DNA of 64,000 nt from Hyaloscypha bicolor E (GCF_002865645.1 NW_020194517.1:1364001-1428000), one strand, 5' to 3'. Numbered from the stretch's first letter, positions 24,901 to 37,444 are shown. The notes: generated from the letters alone by a model not told the origin. A program made the numbers and translations.

Positions 24901-25888
24901 TAGAATAAAGATCTACTATAATATAAATTATATATTATTAAAATTCGAAGAGCTTATATATTTCAGGATTAGTAAGAAATATAAAAAGAATTACTATTTA
25001 TAGAATTAAATCAAGCTTTCTTTTAATAAGATAAGCCTTTTTCAAATCCTAGAATATTATAAGAAAGATTTTTTATTTAAAATCGAGCTTCCTAAATAGC
25101 TTATAGGAATATATCTAGTTATATTAATTAAATTCTTTAAACTAGCTCTATCTAATTCATATAAGTATTTATAGCCAGAGCCTAGATATATTACTATTAA
25201 AGAAAAAGAATACTATATAATTAAGAAAATTATAAATAAGGAAATAAGAAAGATTTTAGATATTAGAAAACAAATAGTATTTTATAAGATTAAATAACTA
25301 GACTATTAAAATATAATATAGAAGCCAGAAACCTTTTTATAATAAGAAGTTTTATAGCTACTTAATATATTTAAATCTGAGTAAAGATATTATTAATAAT
25401 ATTATCTATTTATAAAAATATTAAACTAATCTTTATTTATAATAATATTAAACTATAATAATAATATCTAGTATAAGAAAGTAGTATTTATATATTAATT
25501 AATCTCGAAATACTAGAAAAGTACTATTAGATTTCTTATATTACTTTTTTTAATATCTTTTTTAGAAGTTTTTATAATTATAAATTACTTCTATTATATT
25601 ATAAAAGTAAATTATTATTAATTTATCTTATCCTGCTTTCTAATTTATCTTAAAAAGTACTTATATAAATATCTTATTACTAAAAAATTTCTTAATATTA
25701 TATATTTATAATTATAATTATAATTATAACCTTATTAATTTACTAATTATTTAAATAAACTATTTCTCCTTATTTAGCTATTTAAGCTCTCTTATTTAAT
25801 TAATTCTATTATAGATTCTTTACTTTTTACTAATATTACTAATATACTTATAAAAGCTTAGGATAACTATATCTTTAAAAATATTACT

Positions 25889-26056
25889 AAAGTTATTAAA
25901 GCTCTTACTACTAAAGTTATTAAAGCTTCTATTATTAAAGTTATTAAAGCTCTTATTACTAAAGTTATTAAAGCTCCTATTATTAAAGTTATTAAAGCTC
26001 TTACTATTAAAATTATTAAAGCTCCTACTACTAATACTATTAAAGCTCTAGCTAAA
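25889..26056 (+). repeat. 24-bp tandem repeat inside ORF3
   Basis: Seven head-to-tail copies of AAAGTTATTAAAGCTCTTAC plus four more bases, with scattered transitions. Each unit is 8 codons (K-V-I-K-A-x-T/I-T/I), so the repeat is in frame and expands or contracts without breaking the protein. RIP has changed several units. Confidence 0.9.
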
Positions 26057-26121
26057 GATACTACTACTTCTATTATTATAACTACTTTAGCTAAAAGTAC
26101 TATTATTTCAATTATTATAAC

Positions 26122-26394
26122 TATTATAATTTCCAGATATCCGGTATCTGAGATGTTTTACTAGATACCAGATACCTTTTAGGTATATATAATACGGCTG
26201 CCTTACTAGGGAAATATACTTGGAATATACTAGAGATATTTAGAAGGCTAGCCCCTTTAGGACTAGTATACTATAGGGTATATATACTTCCTTATAGCCT
26301 CCTATATTCTAGTTTTCCCTTTCTTAGCTTTGAATTATCTTTATAAGGGACCTTCTATCTTGCTTTTCAAGCCCTGAATACCGTACTTGTAATA
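26122..26394 (+). repeat. 5' LTR of the plus-strand nested element
   Basis: 273 bp starting TATTATAATTTCC and ending TTGTAATA. It is preceded by ATAAC. It retains more C and G than its partner, for example GGTATCTGAGATG against AGTATTTGAGATA. Confidence 0.9.
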
Positions 26395-28065
26395 GTATTT
26401 AAAGTTTACTTTTTTTAATCCTATAGAGGATTTCAAATAAACCAATTTAGAACTATTAGAAATATAGGTATTACTAAGATAACGGAACCTTAGAAACTCG
26501 AGTAATAGATTCCAGAATAATAAAAGCGAAAAGCTTTAGAACCCTTAGAGAAATTAGATATTTATATCTTTATAAATATATACTAGTAGTATATTAGAAA
26601 CCCTTCCGAAAACCCGAAAAATCAAAGAACCTTAAATAAAGGCTACTTTTTAACTAAGTCCTAGAATAATAGGTACTTATAGGCCAGTAACCTAACTACT
26701 ACCCCTAAGCCCTATTCTATAACCTTATAGGCCTTATATATATATACTAGTAATAAGACTACTAGAAAGGATATAGTAGAGGAAAAGTATAATAGGTTAA
26801 TTTCCCAGAATACTATATAACCAGGAACTATATTAACTTCTACTAAGGCTTCTAGTAAAGCTCCTACTAGTTTAGATTATCCCGTTAGTAGCCCTTCCCG
26901 AATCAAATATTCCATTAGTATTTCTAGAGAATTTATAGACAAGTCTATAGAAATAGAACCCTCTATTTTTATTATAAAGTTTCTAGAGACTAATAATTAT
27001 ATTATTACTAGAGAGTTATATAAATAGGCCAAGGAACCTAATACTTTACTTTCAGATATTAATATTATTATAAAAAGCTACCGGAAAAATATCTAAAGAG
27101 CTATTTTATATAAGAATACCTATAGTTATAATAAAGCTATTTTCGAGAATACTAAGCTCTATAATACTAAGCTTGAGAACGAAGTCAAATACTATATAGC
27201 TATAGTAAATCGGCTTATAATAGCTCTAACTACTTCTATTCTATCTACTTCAACTATTCCGAACCTTTTTTAAAAGAATTCCGAACTATCTTCTACTTAT
27301 TTTTATCTAGGATCTCCTATATCTTATACTTCTTTTAGAGATACTAGAATTACTAAGCTTCCAGATCTAACTTTCTTTACTAGAGATTATACTATTTTTA
27401 ATAACTAGCTAGTTCAGATTAAGAATAAGCTATAAAGAAATACTAACTTATATTTCTTAAAAAATCTTAAGATTATTTATATTTCTAGTAAACTTACTAG
27501 TAATACTCTTGCCCTAACTAATTCTTATATAAATAAAGATAGTCCGAATTAATACTATTAGTTCTTAGAGTTCTATTTCTATCTAAAAAAGCTATACTCT
27601 AACCCTAATAAAATATAGAATACTTATTATAACTTTAGTAAGCTTTAAATATACTCTAGTTAAGTATTTTAGAAGTTCTATACTCTTTTCTTATAACTAT
27701 CTATAAAAGGTAATATTAGTTTTTAAGATATTAAATATAAACTAAATAAGAAGCTTTTATTAAAGCTTTAGAAGTTAATATATATATACTATAATAATTT
27801 ATTTATTAATACTATTTGCTTTACTTAATACTATATTACTAATAATTAGTAAATTAAGGCTATATATAAAAAGACTAAGAAATATAAAAAAACAAAAGCT
27901 ATCTTAGCTAAGTTTACTTCTAATACTATACTCTTATATATTTCTAAGAAATATACTCCTAAAAAGAAGCCCAAGAAGCCTATATTAACTATTCTTATTA
28001 AGTATATATCCTCTTATAAATATAAGTAATATCCTATAAAAACCGAGAATTTCTTAACTATTAAA

Positions 28066-28107
28066 TACTATAACTATAATGAGTTTGGCTACTATACCAG
28101 ATACTAT
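28066..28107 (+). other. Gag zinc-knuckle remnant of the plus-strand nested element
   Basis: The frame reads YYNYNEFGYYTRYY. Replacing the Tyr at CX2CX4HX4C positions with Cys/His (TGT to TAT, CAC to TAC) gives a standard retroviral zinc knuckle. The spacing is exact. Confidence 0.7.
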
Positions 28108-31100
28108 CTGCTTCTATATAGTAAGGAAACCAAGATAGTTTTCTCTAGAATTAAATTAGGCTTAATTTCTATTTTACTAAAATATACTATTTAAATAGAA
28201 TATTTAAAGAATTCGAGCTCTAATTCTAATATAAAATCGGGAAATAAGTATCCCTAAAAAAAGTTTCTATTTTAGGGGCTTATAGTATGAATTTAGTAAA
28301 GATTAATTTAATTTGTCTAATAAAAGGAAATATTCTTATAATACCTTATATTATTAGTATAAATAAATTAAGAATTAAGTTTTCTTTTCTTATTAATACT
28401 AGAGCTAATAGTTATACTTTTATTAATATAAAGCTTATTTAGCTTATAGAGTAATTCTTAGGAATAGAACTATAACCTTTTCTTTTATTATATACTATAT
28501 ATAGTTTTAATAAAAAGCTAGCTAAGTTTACTAAAAAATATATAGAAGTCTTATTTCTAATTAATAAATAAAGTATTAATATATCTATAATTATTCTAAA
28601 CTTTAGAAATTATAATATTATCCTTAGTAAGAAATAGATAATATATATTAATATTCTAGTTAATTATAGAAGATATAGGCTTATATAACTAAAAAATAAG
28701 CCTAAATCTATATAATTTGGTTATATTATTAGTATTTTATAATAATAGCTAGAGAAGTAACCTAATAAGAAGTATTAAAAGAATACTAATTAATAAGATT
28801 TTATTATAAACTATTTCTAGAAACCTTTTATTCTGGAATAGTTTTTCTTCTTCTAGACTAATTAGAAGGAATTATATAAGACTATAAAAAAGGAGCTTCT
28901 ATAGCCTAATTAAAATATAATACCTAAGTAAAAGCCAAAGAAGTAAGAAAAGATCCTTAATAAAAAGCAAATATTAAATCTAGCTATTCTTATTTCTATA
29001 GTATTTAATTATATAGCTAAGAGAGAAGATAATATTATTAGTTAAATCTTTATTTACGAGATTAATAAAAAGCTTAAAGCTCGGAAAAAAGAAGCTATCC
29101 CTGGCCTAGAGAATTAATAACCGGGAGAAATAGAGCTTTAGTAGCTATAAAAAATATTATTTCCGGAATTTAAGAAATATATTTTTATTTTCTTTAAGAA
29201 GAAATCTAATATCTTTCTTTCCTATAAACTATATAATTATAAGATTCAGATTAAAGGCTTAAAGGAAACCAAGAATATTAGATATTAATTCCTCTAGTAA
29301 TAGTCTATTTAAGAGTTTTTAGAAATTAAGTATTTCTTATAAGATAATCTGGCTAAGGGCTTTATTAAAGCTAGTTAGGCTTCCTTTATTTTACTAGTTC
29401 TTTTTATAAAAAAAGTAAATAGAGGTTTATATTTTTATATTAATTTCTATTATCTAAATAATATTATTCGGAAGAATTAATATTTCTTTTCCCTTATTAA
29501 TAAGACTTTAAGTCAATTATCTAAGGCTAAGATTTATACTAAATTAGATATCTATTAAGCTTTCTATTATATAGCTATAAATCCGGACTCTTAGGAACTA
29601 ATAATATTCTATATCTACTATAGAATATATAAATATAATATTCTCTAGAAAGGCCTTATAAATAGCCTGGCTATATATTAATACTATATAAATAATATAT
29701 TCTTTAAATATCTAAATAACTTTTATATAATATATTTTAATAATATTCTCATTTATTTAGAGGACCTAATAAAGTATAAAAAATACTAGACTACTTATAT
29801 CTTATTAGTCTTTAAATAAATATTAAGAAATCGGAATTTAAAGTTATATATATAAAGTATTTGGGCTTTATTATCTCTATATCTAGTATTAAAATAGATC
29901 TTAATAAAGTCGAAATAATATATAACTAGTAATCCCTAAAGATAATTAAGAATATATAGTTCTTTCTTGGCTTCTATAACTTTTATAAATACTTTATTAG
30001 AAAATATAAACAGATTACTAGATCTCTTATCTTATTTATAAAAAAGGGTATTTCTTTTAAATAGTTCGAATAATACTAAGAGGCTTTTACCTATCTAAAA
30101 AAAGCTATAATTTCTATCCTAATTTTATAATACTATAATCCAGATCTGCCTATAATAGTAGAAATAAATATATCTAAAAAAGTAATTACTAGCCTACTTT
30201 TTTAATAAGACCTAGAAATAGGCCTTTGGTATCTTATAGCTTATTTTTCCAAAACTATACTTCTAATAAAACTTAATTATAATATATATAATAAGGAGAT
30301 ACTTACTATAATTCGAGTATTAGAGAAATAAAAAGCTAAGCTAGAAGGCCTTTAGAATACTTCCTTTAAAATCTATTCTAATTACTATACCTTAAAATAC
30401 TTTATAATTACTAAAAAGCTCTCTTTTTAATAAGCTAAATAAGCTAAATTCCTATTTTACTATTACTTTAAGCTTATATATTATTCTGGAAAATTAAATA
30501 AGTAAATAGATACTTTATTATAAAAATAAGATAAAATAAATATTTAGGGCTAGATTAAGGAAAAGCTATAAACTCAAGTACTTTTCCCTAAAAATAAGAT
30601 TAATCCGGAGATTATCTATAACTTATAGCTTATAGTAATATTCTATAAGATCGGCTTACTTAATCCGGAATTTGGCCCTAAAAACCAAGTATATACTAAA
30701 GATTTTCCGGAGGAAAATATTCCTATTAAAAATATAATTTCCCTAAAAGAAGATATTTTCTTAGAAGCTTTACTAATAGACTTTACTATAGTAGCTCCTA
30801 TAGAAGTATTATTAGAGGCTCCTGCCAAATATAGTAGTTTATAACTTATAAATAAGATCTTATAGGATAATTATATATTACCGGATCTAGAAAAGCTATA
30901 TATAATAGCCTAAGCTAAAAGTAATATCTGGATATTATAAGATAGCTTCCTTTTATACTATAAAAAACTCTATATTATAGAAAATGAAATAACTTCCGGA
31001 CTATTTTTATAAACTATTCTAATTCGTAAAACATATAATAAATCCCTTTCTAGATATTCTAAATATATAAAGCTCTAATAGCTATTAAAGAAGTAATATT

Positions 31101-32509
31101 ACTAGCTATTTATAAATAAGGATATTAATTAATACTATAGTAATTACTATATTTATAAGAGATTATATATATCTAGAAATAAGAAGCCTAGTTTGTTTTA
31201 TTTTCTTCTAATTCCTAATTATTCCTAGTAATATATTATTATAGATTTTAAAAGCTATTTAGAAAGCAAATCGGGCTATAATATAGTTACTTATCCAAGT
31301 ATCTAATTATAATTCCCGTATAAGATATAATTATAGTTAAGTAGCTAGTATCTTTATTTTTATTCTATATAGTATATTAAGTAGGTATTCCAGAAATAAT
31401 TATATTAGATTAGGAACTCTAATTTATATCTAATTTTTAGAGCGAATTCTATATAAGAATTAGTATAAAACTTAAGCTCTTTATAACTAATTACCTCTAA
31501 ATAAATAGATAAATAGAGATTATTAATTAGTATTTTAATTAGAGATTATATTTATATATTAATTACTACTAGGATAACTGGAATAAATGAATTATTATAA
31601 TTAATTATTAATAAGCCTTTCTTTAGTATAAAACTATTAGCTAGTCTTTATTTATAATTAAAAAGGGCTATAAGCCTTATATTTCTCTGGACTAGAACTC
31701 TCCTATTAAAGCTAACTTATCTAAAGAGAAACTAAATAGAAATAAAGCTAAAGTATTAGTAAATTAATTATATAAATTATAGTAACTTGCCTAAGGCTAT
31801 ATAGAATAAGTATAGAAATAATATATAATATAAACTAATAAATACTACCGTTTAATTAATTTTAAAATAGGGAATAAAATATAAATTACTATAAAGTACT
31901 AGAAATCCGATTATCTAAACCGGAAGCTAGGAAACCAAATAGAGAGCCTATTTGAGATTCTAAAATAGTATAGCTATTTGTTTTTTCTAAAACTACCGGA
32001 AATTATAAAAATATATCTAGTTTTCTATATAAAGAAGCTATAAAAAGACTTCTAGAATCCTCTACTAAGTTAAGTAAATCCGGAACCGTTTCTATTAATA
32101 CTAGAGAATAGTAAATAAAAATATAGTATTAAACGGATTATTATAGTTAAGCTAGTAAGAAATAGGCTAAAGTATAGAATTTAGTAAGTTAGTTAGAATA
32201 AAGATCTAGTATAGTATCTAGCTTTAGTACTAAGTAATAGCCTCCTGGTTTTATAGAGTTTTTATAATAATAATATTAATATATTAGGATTTCTATAAAA
32301 CCTATAATACTAGCTAGATTATATAAAAAATAATACTAGTTCAAAATTATATAGAAATAATAATAAACTCTTCTAGGTTATATAATAAAGATACCGGCCT
32401 TTTATATATAATATCTATATCCGAAATACTAGTTTTATTTTAGAAAGAAGTATAATATAAAATTAGATAGATTAATAGCTTATATAAAGCTCGGGAATAA
32501 GCTTATTAT

Positions 32510-32520
32510 AAAAAAAAAAG
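32510..32520 (+). other. Polypurine tract of the plus-strand nested element
   Basis: An A-run ending in G sits next to the 3' LTR. It is probably a G-rich tract converted toward A. Confidence 0.6.
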
Positions 32521-32523
32521 TAA

Positions 32524-32796
32524 TATTATAATTTCTAGATATCTAGTATTTGAGATATCTTACTAGATACTAGATATTTCTTAGATATATATAATACGGC
32601 CGCCTTATTAGGGAAATATACTTGAAATATACTAAAGATATTTAGAAAGCTAGCCCCTTTAGAACTAGTATACTATAGGATATATATATTTCCTTATAGC
32701 CTTCTATATTCTAGTTTTCTTTTCCTTAGCTTTAAATCGTTTTTATAAGAAACCTTCTATTTTGCTTTCTAAGTCCTAAATACTATACCTATAATA
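32524..32796 (+). repeat. 3' LTR of the plus-strand nested element
   Basis: 273 bp, same ends as the 5' copy, followed by ATAAC. Differences from the 5' copy are mostly C-to-T and G-to-A. Confidence 0.9.
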
Positions 32797-35700
32797 ATAA
32801 CTAAATATAAGCTATTAGTATATATTATACTAGTTTATAAAATTATTTCTAAGATCTTTATATATATTATATTTAATAGAAAAACCTTTAATTAATTATA
32901 TTAGGCTAATTTAAATAATAATAATAATAGATTCTTACTAGTTATATTTATTATACTAATATTTAAATAGAAGTATTTCTATAATTAGCTTTCTATAAAC
33001 TAAACTAGTATTTATACTATTAATTTACTAAATATAAAGCTTTCTAAAAAGATTAATTCTCGTAATATTTATAGTTATATTCTTAAGATTAATATTAGCT
33101 TTTTTAATATTAAGGCTTTTATAATTATCTATACTACTAAATATAGCCTCTTATTAGAAGCTTTTAGCTACTAAACTACTAATCCAAAGACTAATAACTA
33201 TTTTAATATTATAAATAAGATATATATTATATTTTATATAAAGAAGCTAAATATTACTAATACTAATATTTTATATATAAATATATATAATTATTTAAAA
33301 TACCTTAAATTTCTTTCTAAAAAAATCCTTTTTATTAAGTAATAAAAGAAACCTATATTTATATTCTTTTTAGTTATTAATAATACTATTTATAAAATAA
33401 AAATATTTAGAAAGCTTAAAAATAAGATTCTTATAAATAAGGCTTTTAATTCTTTTAAGGCTTAAGTAAAGAATTCTCTAAATAAGTAATTATTAATAAT
33501 CGGATTTTTTTTTTATTTCTATAAATTCCTATTTATCTCTAAAAAAGACTAGGTTATTATAAATAAGATTATTTAGTAAGATTAACTAGAGGCTTATATA
33601 TATTAAATCTATACTATTACCTATAAATATAATCTTTCTAAGGGCTATTATACTAAATAAAAGGCTATATTATTTAATACCTCTTTTATAGCCTTATCTG
33701 GAACTTCTTTTAAGAATAATAACTTTAATAATAATTTTCCTAAAATATATTTATTATATATTAATTAGAAAAATTTAAAGCTTAATTATCCTAAGGTAAG
33801 TAATATAATTTATATCTGTATTTTATTTAATATTCCCGACTATCTAGAATATATAGGTAAAAATACTAAATACTTATATATATTTCTTTAAGATTTTAAT
33901 AATAATAGTATTTTTTATAAGGATTTTAATAATAATATATAAGAAATAGTTAAGGTTTATTAGGAGATCTCTATAAAAGCCATAACTAAAAAAGAGCTAT
34001 ACTAGCTATAAATATAAATAAGAATTATTTAATAAGTAAATAAGTATACTCTAGTAAATAGTTTACCTATTATTATTTTCTATAGACCTAATTTCTGTTT
34101 CTAAGGCCCTAAAGGCTATAAATATTAAATAAATACCAAAATTCCAAGTTATAAAACTAATTTTTATAATTTTAAGTATTTATATATTAAATTTAGTAAA
34201 GTATTAAAATTCGGTATTTCTATTAAACCTAGCTATTCTAATAGAATATATCGGGATCTTATTTATAATCTAAATAAATTCTTCTAGCTTAAATCAGATT
34301 CAAATATAGCCCTAGTAAATATATATCTTATTATATATTTCCTTGCTTTTAATAATACCTTAAAATACCTAGTTATTAATTTCTTTAATAATTATATTCC
34401 GAAAAACTAGAAAAAGATATATAATAAGCTTTTAGATTAGTAAAAAAACTTCCTTATTAATAATATATCTAAGATTTATTATACTTTTTTATATATTTAA
34501 GAAATAGTAATATTAGTAAAATTAAGAATAAGTATATTACTAATAGTTATAATAATTATAAAGAATATTTAAGAAAAGTATACTAAGAAGTTTAATATTT
34601 TAATTATTTAGAAAACAAATATTAGAATTAATTATTTTATTTTAGAACTAACTAAGAAACTAAAGTATTATAATATTAAAAGTACTATTATTTATTTTAG
34701 TTTTTTACTAATTAAGAATATAAAGTTTAATATAAAGATATTAAAGCTATATTTTATTAATAACTTCTATAATAATAATAAAAAGACTAAGATATTTATT
34801 ACTATATATTATCTCTATAATATTACTAAATTTACTAATAAGACTTATAAGATTAGTAATAAGTATTTTATAGAATCTATTAAGAACTTTACTTTTTATA
34901 AGACTATATAGTATAAGGCTAATATAAAACATAATTTTAACTAGTAATATATAGTATTACTAGAGAAATTAGAATATATCTAAAAGAATTCAAATAATAA
35001 TATAATTAATTAGGCTTTTATTTATACTAGTTATAAGTAATTATTTATAGATACCTTAGGTAATACTAATATAATAATTACTATATCCGGATAAGCCTTA
35101 TAAACTATAGTATAGTAAGTAGTCTCTTTTTATATAGTTATAGTTTTTAATAAAGGCAGAAAATACATTCTTATTATAACCTATATATTTATTAGTATTT
35201 ATAGAATTACCGGTTTTATAATTAATAATAGAAATCCTATTTAAATAAAAGTTTTCTTTAAATTTATAACTAATTCCGAATACTAGAATATATTCTATAA
35301 AGCCAAGACTATATTAATCTTAATAAAGACTAGCTAAATAATCTTATATAATATATTCCTTAATAAGTAATTTTATATAAATATTCTAATATTTATAAAT
35401 TTTATTAATTATATCTTTTACTATAGCTAGATAGTTAATATTATTAAGATAGTTACTTCTTTACTAAATATATTATTTTTTAAGGAATTATTTAATAAAA
35501 AGCTTAGTATTTTATATAACTTTACTATAATTATTATTAAGGAATTAAAGAGTTTTATTAAATCTAATAATAACTTTATATATAATCCGGCTATCTAGTA
35601 TTTTATAATTAAGCTTATAAAAAAAGCTTAATATATGCTTTAATTAGATAAATATATTATTAATAAGAATATATCCTTTATATTTATTAGTTCTTATAAG

Positions 35701-36348
35701 GCAAAGGCTATAATAATTCAAATAAAAATTAATTACTATAGCCTAAAGAACTATAATACTCTTATCTCTAAAATTATATAAAATATTAGTAAAAATAATA
35801 TTTTTCTAATATTACTAAATATTTATTATCTAACTAAATTTAGTATAGAACCCTATTAATTACTTATTAAAATTACTAGATACTATAATAGTCTTATAAT
35901 TATTATTCTAGATAGTATTTTAGTTTATAAAAACTATAATCTTAATAGTAAATTTAAGATATTTAGATTATATATTAGAAATATTAAGATATTTATAAAA
36001 ATAGCTAAGACTTAAGAAATCTATATTAAACTCTAAGCCCCAGATATATTAAAGTATTTCTAATATAACTAAAAGAATTATATTAAAAATACTTATATTA
36101 TTTCTAATAAGAATTATCTATTTCCTTAATACTAGAACTATCTAGAATAAGGCTATAATACTTATAAATATAAGAATCTAAAGAATAAAGCCTTATATTC
36201 CTAAATTAAAAAATATATAAATAGAAATCTTCTTAATAAAAAGAGCTATAAATAATATAGTTCTATAAAGTACTTTAAATTCGAGATTAGTAATTATAAG
36301 AAATATAATTCTTATAAGTACTAAGAAAATACATATCTATTTATTAAG

Positions 36349-36390
36349 TATAAGATCTATAAGAAAAAGAATTATATAGCTTAGTATTAT
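36349..36390 (+). other. Zinc-knuckle-like motif in ORF3 of the outer element
   Basis: The frame reads Y-K-I-Y-KKKN-Y-I-A-stop-Y-Y. The five key positions have CX2CX4HX4C spacing with every Cys/His now Tyr, which RIP produces from TGT and CAT/CAC. A basic Tyr/Asn-rich tail follows. This resembles nucleic-acid-binding knuckles of retroelement gag proteins, but here it lies after pol. Confidence 0.55.
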
Positions 36391-37279
36391 TTTAAGTATT
36401 AGTCTTATAAGTATTATAGAAATAATTATAGTAATTATAACTATATTACCTCCAAAAAGCCCTAAACCTATAAAAACTTATTAAACTATTCTATAAAGCT
36501 AGATATAATTAATTAAAAAAAATTAAGGAAATTAATAAATATAGTTTTAGTATTAATAAAATTAATAGAACTATTAAATACTTATTTATTATAGCTTAAT
36601 CTCTATTAGATATTCTAATAAATAAGCTCTAAGAAAATATAATAATTAACTATATTAAGTAATTATCCTATAAAAATACTTTTACTATTTCCGAAAAAAT
36701 AAAATATTTTAAAATTATAAATATATTATTCTATTACTTTTCTTATAATATAAAGAATTTTAATAATAAGAAAAACTTTATTAAAGTTATTTTTATAATT
36801 CCGGTATATAAAAAAGATCTCTTTATTTCTCTTTTTAGTAATAAGGTTATTATTAAATTTCTAGATAATATATTTATTAAAGATATTTAATAATAAGAGG
36901 AAAAGACCAGAAAATAATATATTACTTGGTTTAAGTAAGCTTAGTTCTCTTCTTTTAATTAAGAGGCTAGTAAAGGCTATACCTATATTCCTGAATTCGA
37001 TATCCGCTTAATTACTAATATAAAGGCATTTGAGGACTATTATATAGCCCGTAAATTCGAAATTAAGAATAAACCTGAGGAAGTTAAAGCTGAGGAAGAA
37101 GTTAAAGGAAATTAAGGCAATGGCTGGGGACAAGCTGTTTAGGATGAAGGAAAGGAGACTGCTAGTAGTTGGGGACAGACTGGAGCTAGCGAAGGAACGG
37201 GAATAGGATAGTAGAAAGTTAGAGGTTTTTTCAAGGGATTTTAGCTACTTTGCTCGAGTTCGGAGAACTCTTATAGTTG

Positions 37280-37288
37280 AAGGGGGGA
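37280..37288 (+). other. Polypurine tract of the outer element
   Basis: AAGGGGGGA directly precedes the right LTR and is intact. Confidence 0.85.
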
Positions 37289-37444
37289 TGTTGTGACGTT
37301 AGCGTCACATGACCTGGCCCTAGCGTGGCACCCTGTACTTAGCTCGAGCTCCCCGCTTCTCTCTTCTTTTCTCTCCTTAGACGTTACATACACACCCAAA
37401 AAGAGCTGTTTACCAGACCAGGTCTTCAGCCCAGGGACGTGATA
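37289..37444 (+). repeat. 3' LTR of the outer element
   Basis: 156 bp ending CGTGATA, followed by AGTTA. At 37300 a C-to-T change turns the CRE octamer into TGACGTTA. Confidence 0.95.

Larger units (their letters stand above)
15300..25345 (+). pseudogene. RIP-degraded pol of the outer element, split by the minus-strand insertion
   Basis: Protease-like sequence (FLKLNKINII, the region after the flap) lies near 15.37 kb, just before the insertion. After it, the RT active-site motif survives as Y-I-N-N at 22711-22722 (D to N by G-to-A), followed by the Gypsy-type LGFFNYYRKFI stretch near 22.95 kb. The integrase C-terminal segment QARIKIYYN ... LKFEELIYFRI is near 24.90-24.97 kb. A chromodomain (25211-25340: EIRKILDIRKQ ... 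FYKIK-stop-LDY ... KPETFL) closes pol. Chromodomain-bearing Ty3/Gypsy elements are chromoviruses; the domain directs integration toward marked chromatin. The gene is dead through many TAA/TAG codons. Confidence 0.75.
26122..32796 (+). mobile_element. Nested Ty3/Gypsy retrotransposon (plus strand), RIP-mutated
   Basis: Two 273-bp LTRs (26122-26394, 32524-32796) with the duplication ATAAC at 26117-26121 and 32797-32801. Domains run left to right. A gag zinc knuckle at 28066-28107 has its Cys/His positions mostly turned to Tyr by RIP. A protease motif at 28395-28406 reads N-T-R-A for D-T-G-A. RT shows TKLDIY near 29540 and Y-F-N-N for YxDD near 29733. Integrase sequence with DFKSYLE lies near 31.24 kb. 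A purine tract (32510-32520) precedes the right LTR. The element inserted into ORF3 of the outer element, right after its tandem repeat. All coding frames are dead. Confidence 0.92.
25700..37244 (+). pseudogene. Extra long reading frame (ORF3) downstream of pol in the outer element, split by the plus-strand insertion
   Basis: After the chromodomain, one frame continues with few stops, all TAA or TAG, which fit RIP of CAA, CAG or TGG. It holds a 24-bp tandem repeat (KVIKALTT units), then is cut by the nested element at 26121 and resumes in exact phase at 32802. It stays in that frame for 3.5 kb to a zinc-knuckle pattern at 36349-36390. Around an A-run near 36,515-36,522 the open frame shifts by one. 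The shifted frame runs to TAG at 37242-37244, only 44 bp before the LTR. The unmutated tail is acidic/Gly-rich with GNGWGQ and SSWGQTG. Excluding the insertion it is ~4.8 kb, ~1,600 residues. I see no transmembrane or envelope-like features. The start is not determinable and the function is unknown. Confidence 0.6.
12132..37444 (+). mobile_element. Outer LTR retrotransposon (Ty3/Gypsy chromovirus) carrying two nested elements
   Basis: Two 156-bp direct repeats with the same ends (TGTTGTGACG...ACGTRATA) bound 25.3 kb. A perfect 5-bp duplication AGTTA lies outside them (12127-12131 and 37445-37449), so this is one insertion event. A TGGTAGC primer-binding site follows the left LTR and a polypurine tract precedes the right LTR, which sets the plus orientation. 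Two complete LTR elements, each with its own target duplication, sit inside. Removing them and one duplication copy each leaves 12,499 bp. The interior from about 12.7 to 37.05 kb is heavily RIP-mutated: CpA and TpG are almost absent. The outermost ~490 bp on the left and ~350-400 bp on the right are nearly normal. Domain order inside is gag, protease, RT, RNase H, integrase, chromodomain, then an extra frame. Confidence 0.93.

Noticed and set aside
25889..26056. CRISPR-like array
   Set aside because: Units are contiguous with no unique spacers, stay in a coding frame, and the genome is fungal.
25700..37244. Envelope gene in the third-ORF position of the outer element
   Set aside because: No signal peptide, cleavage site or membrane helix is visible, and a zinc-knuckle pattern and charged tail argue for an internal, nucleic-acid-binding role.
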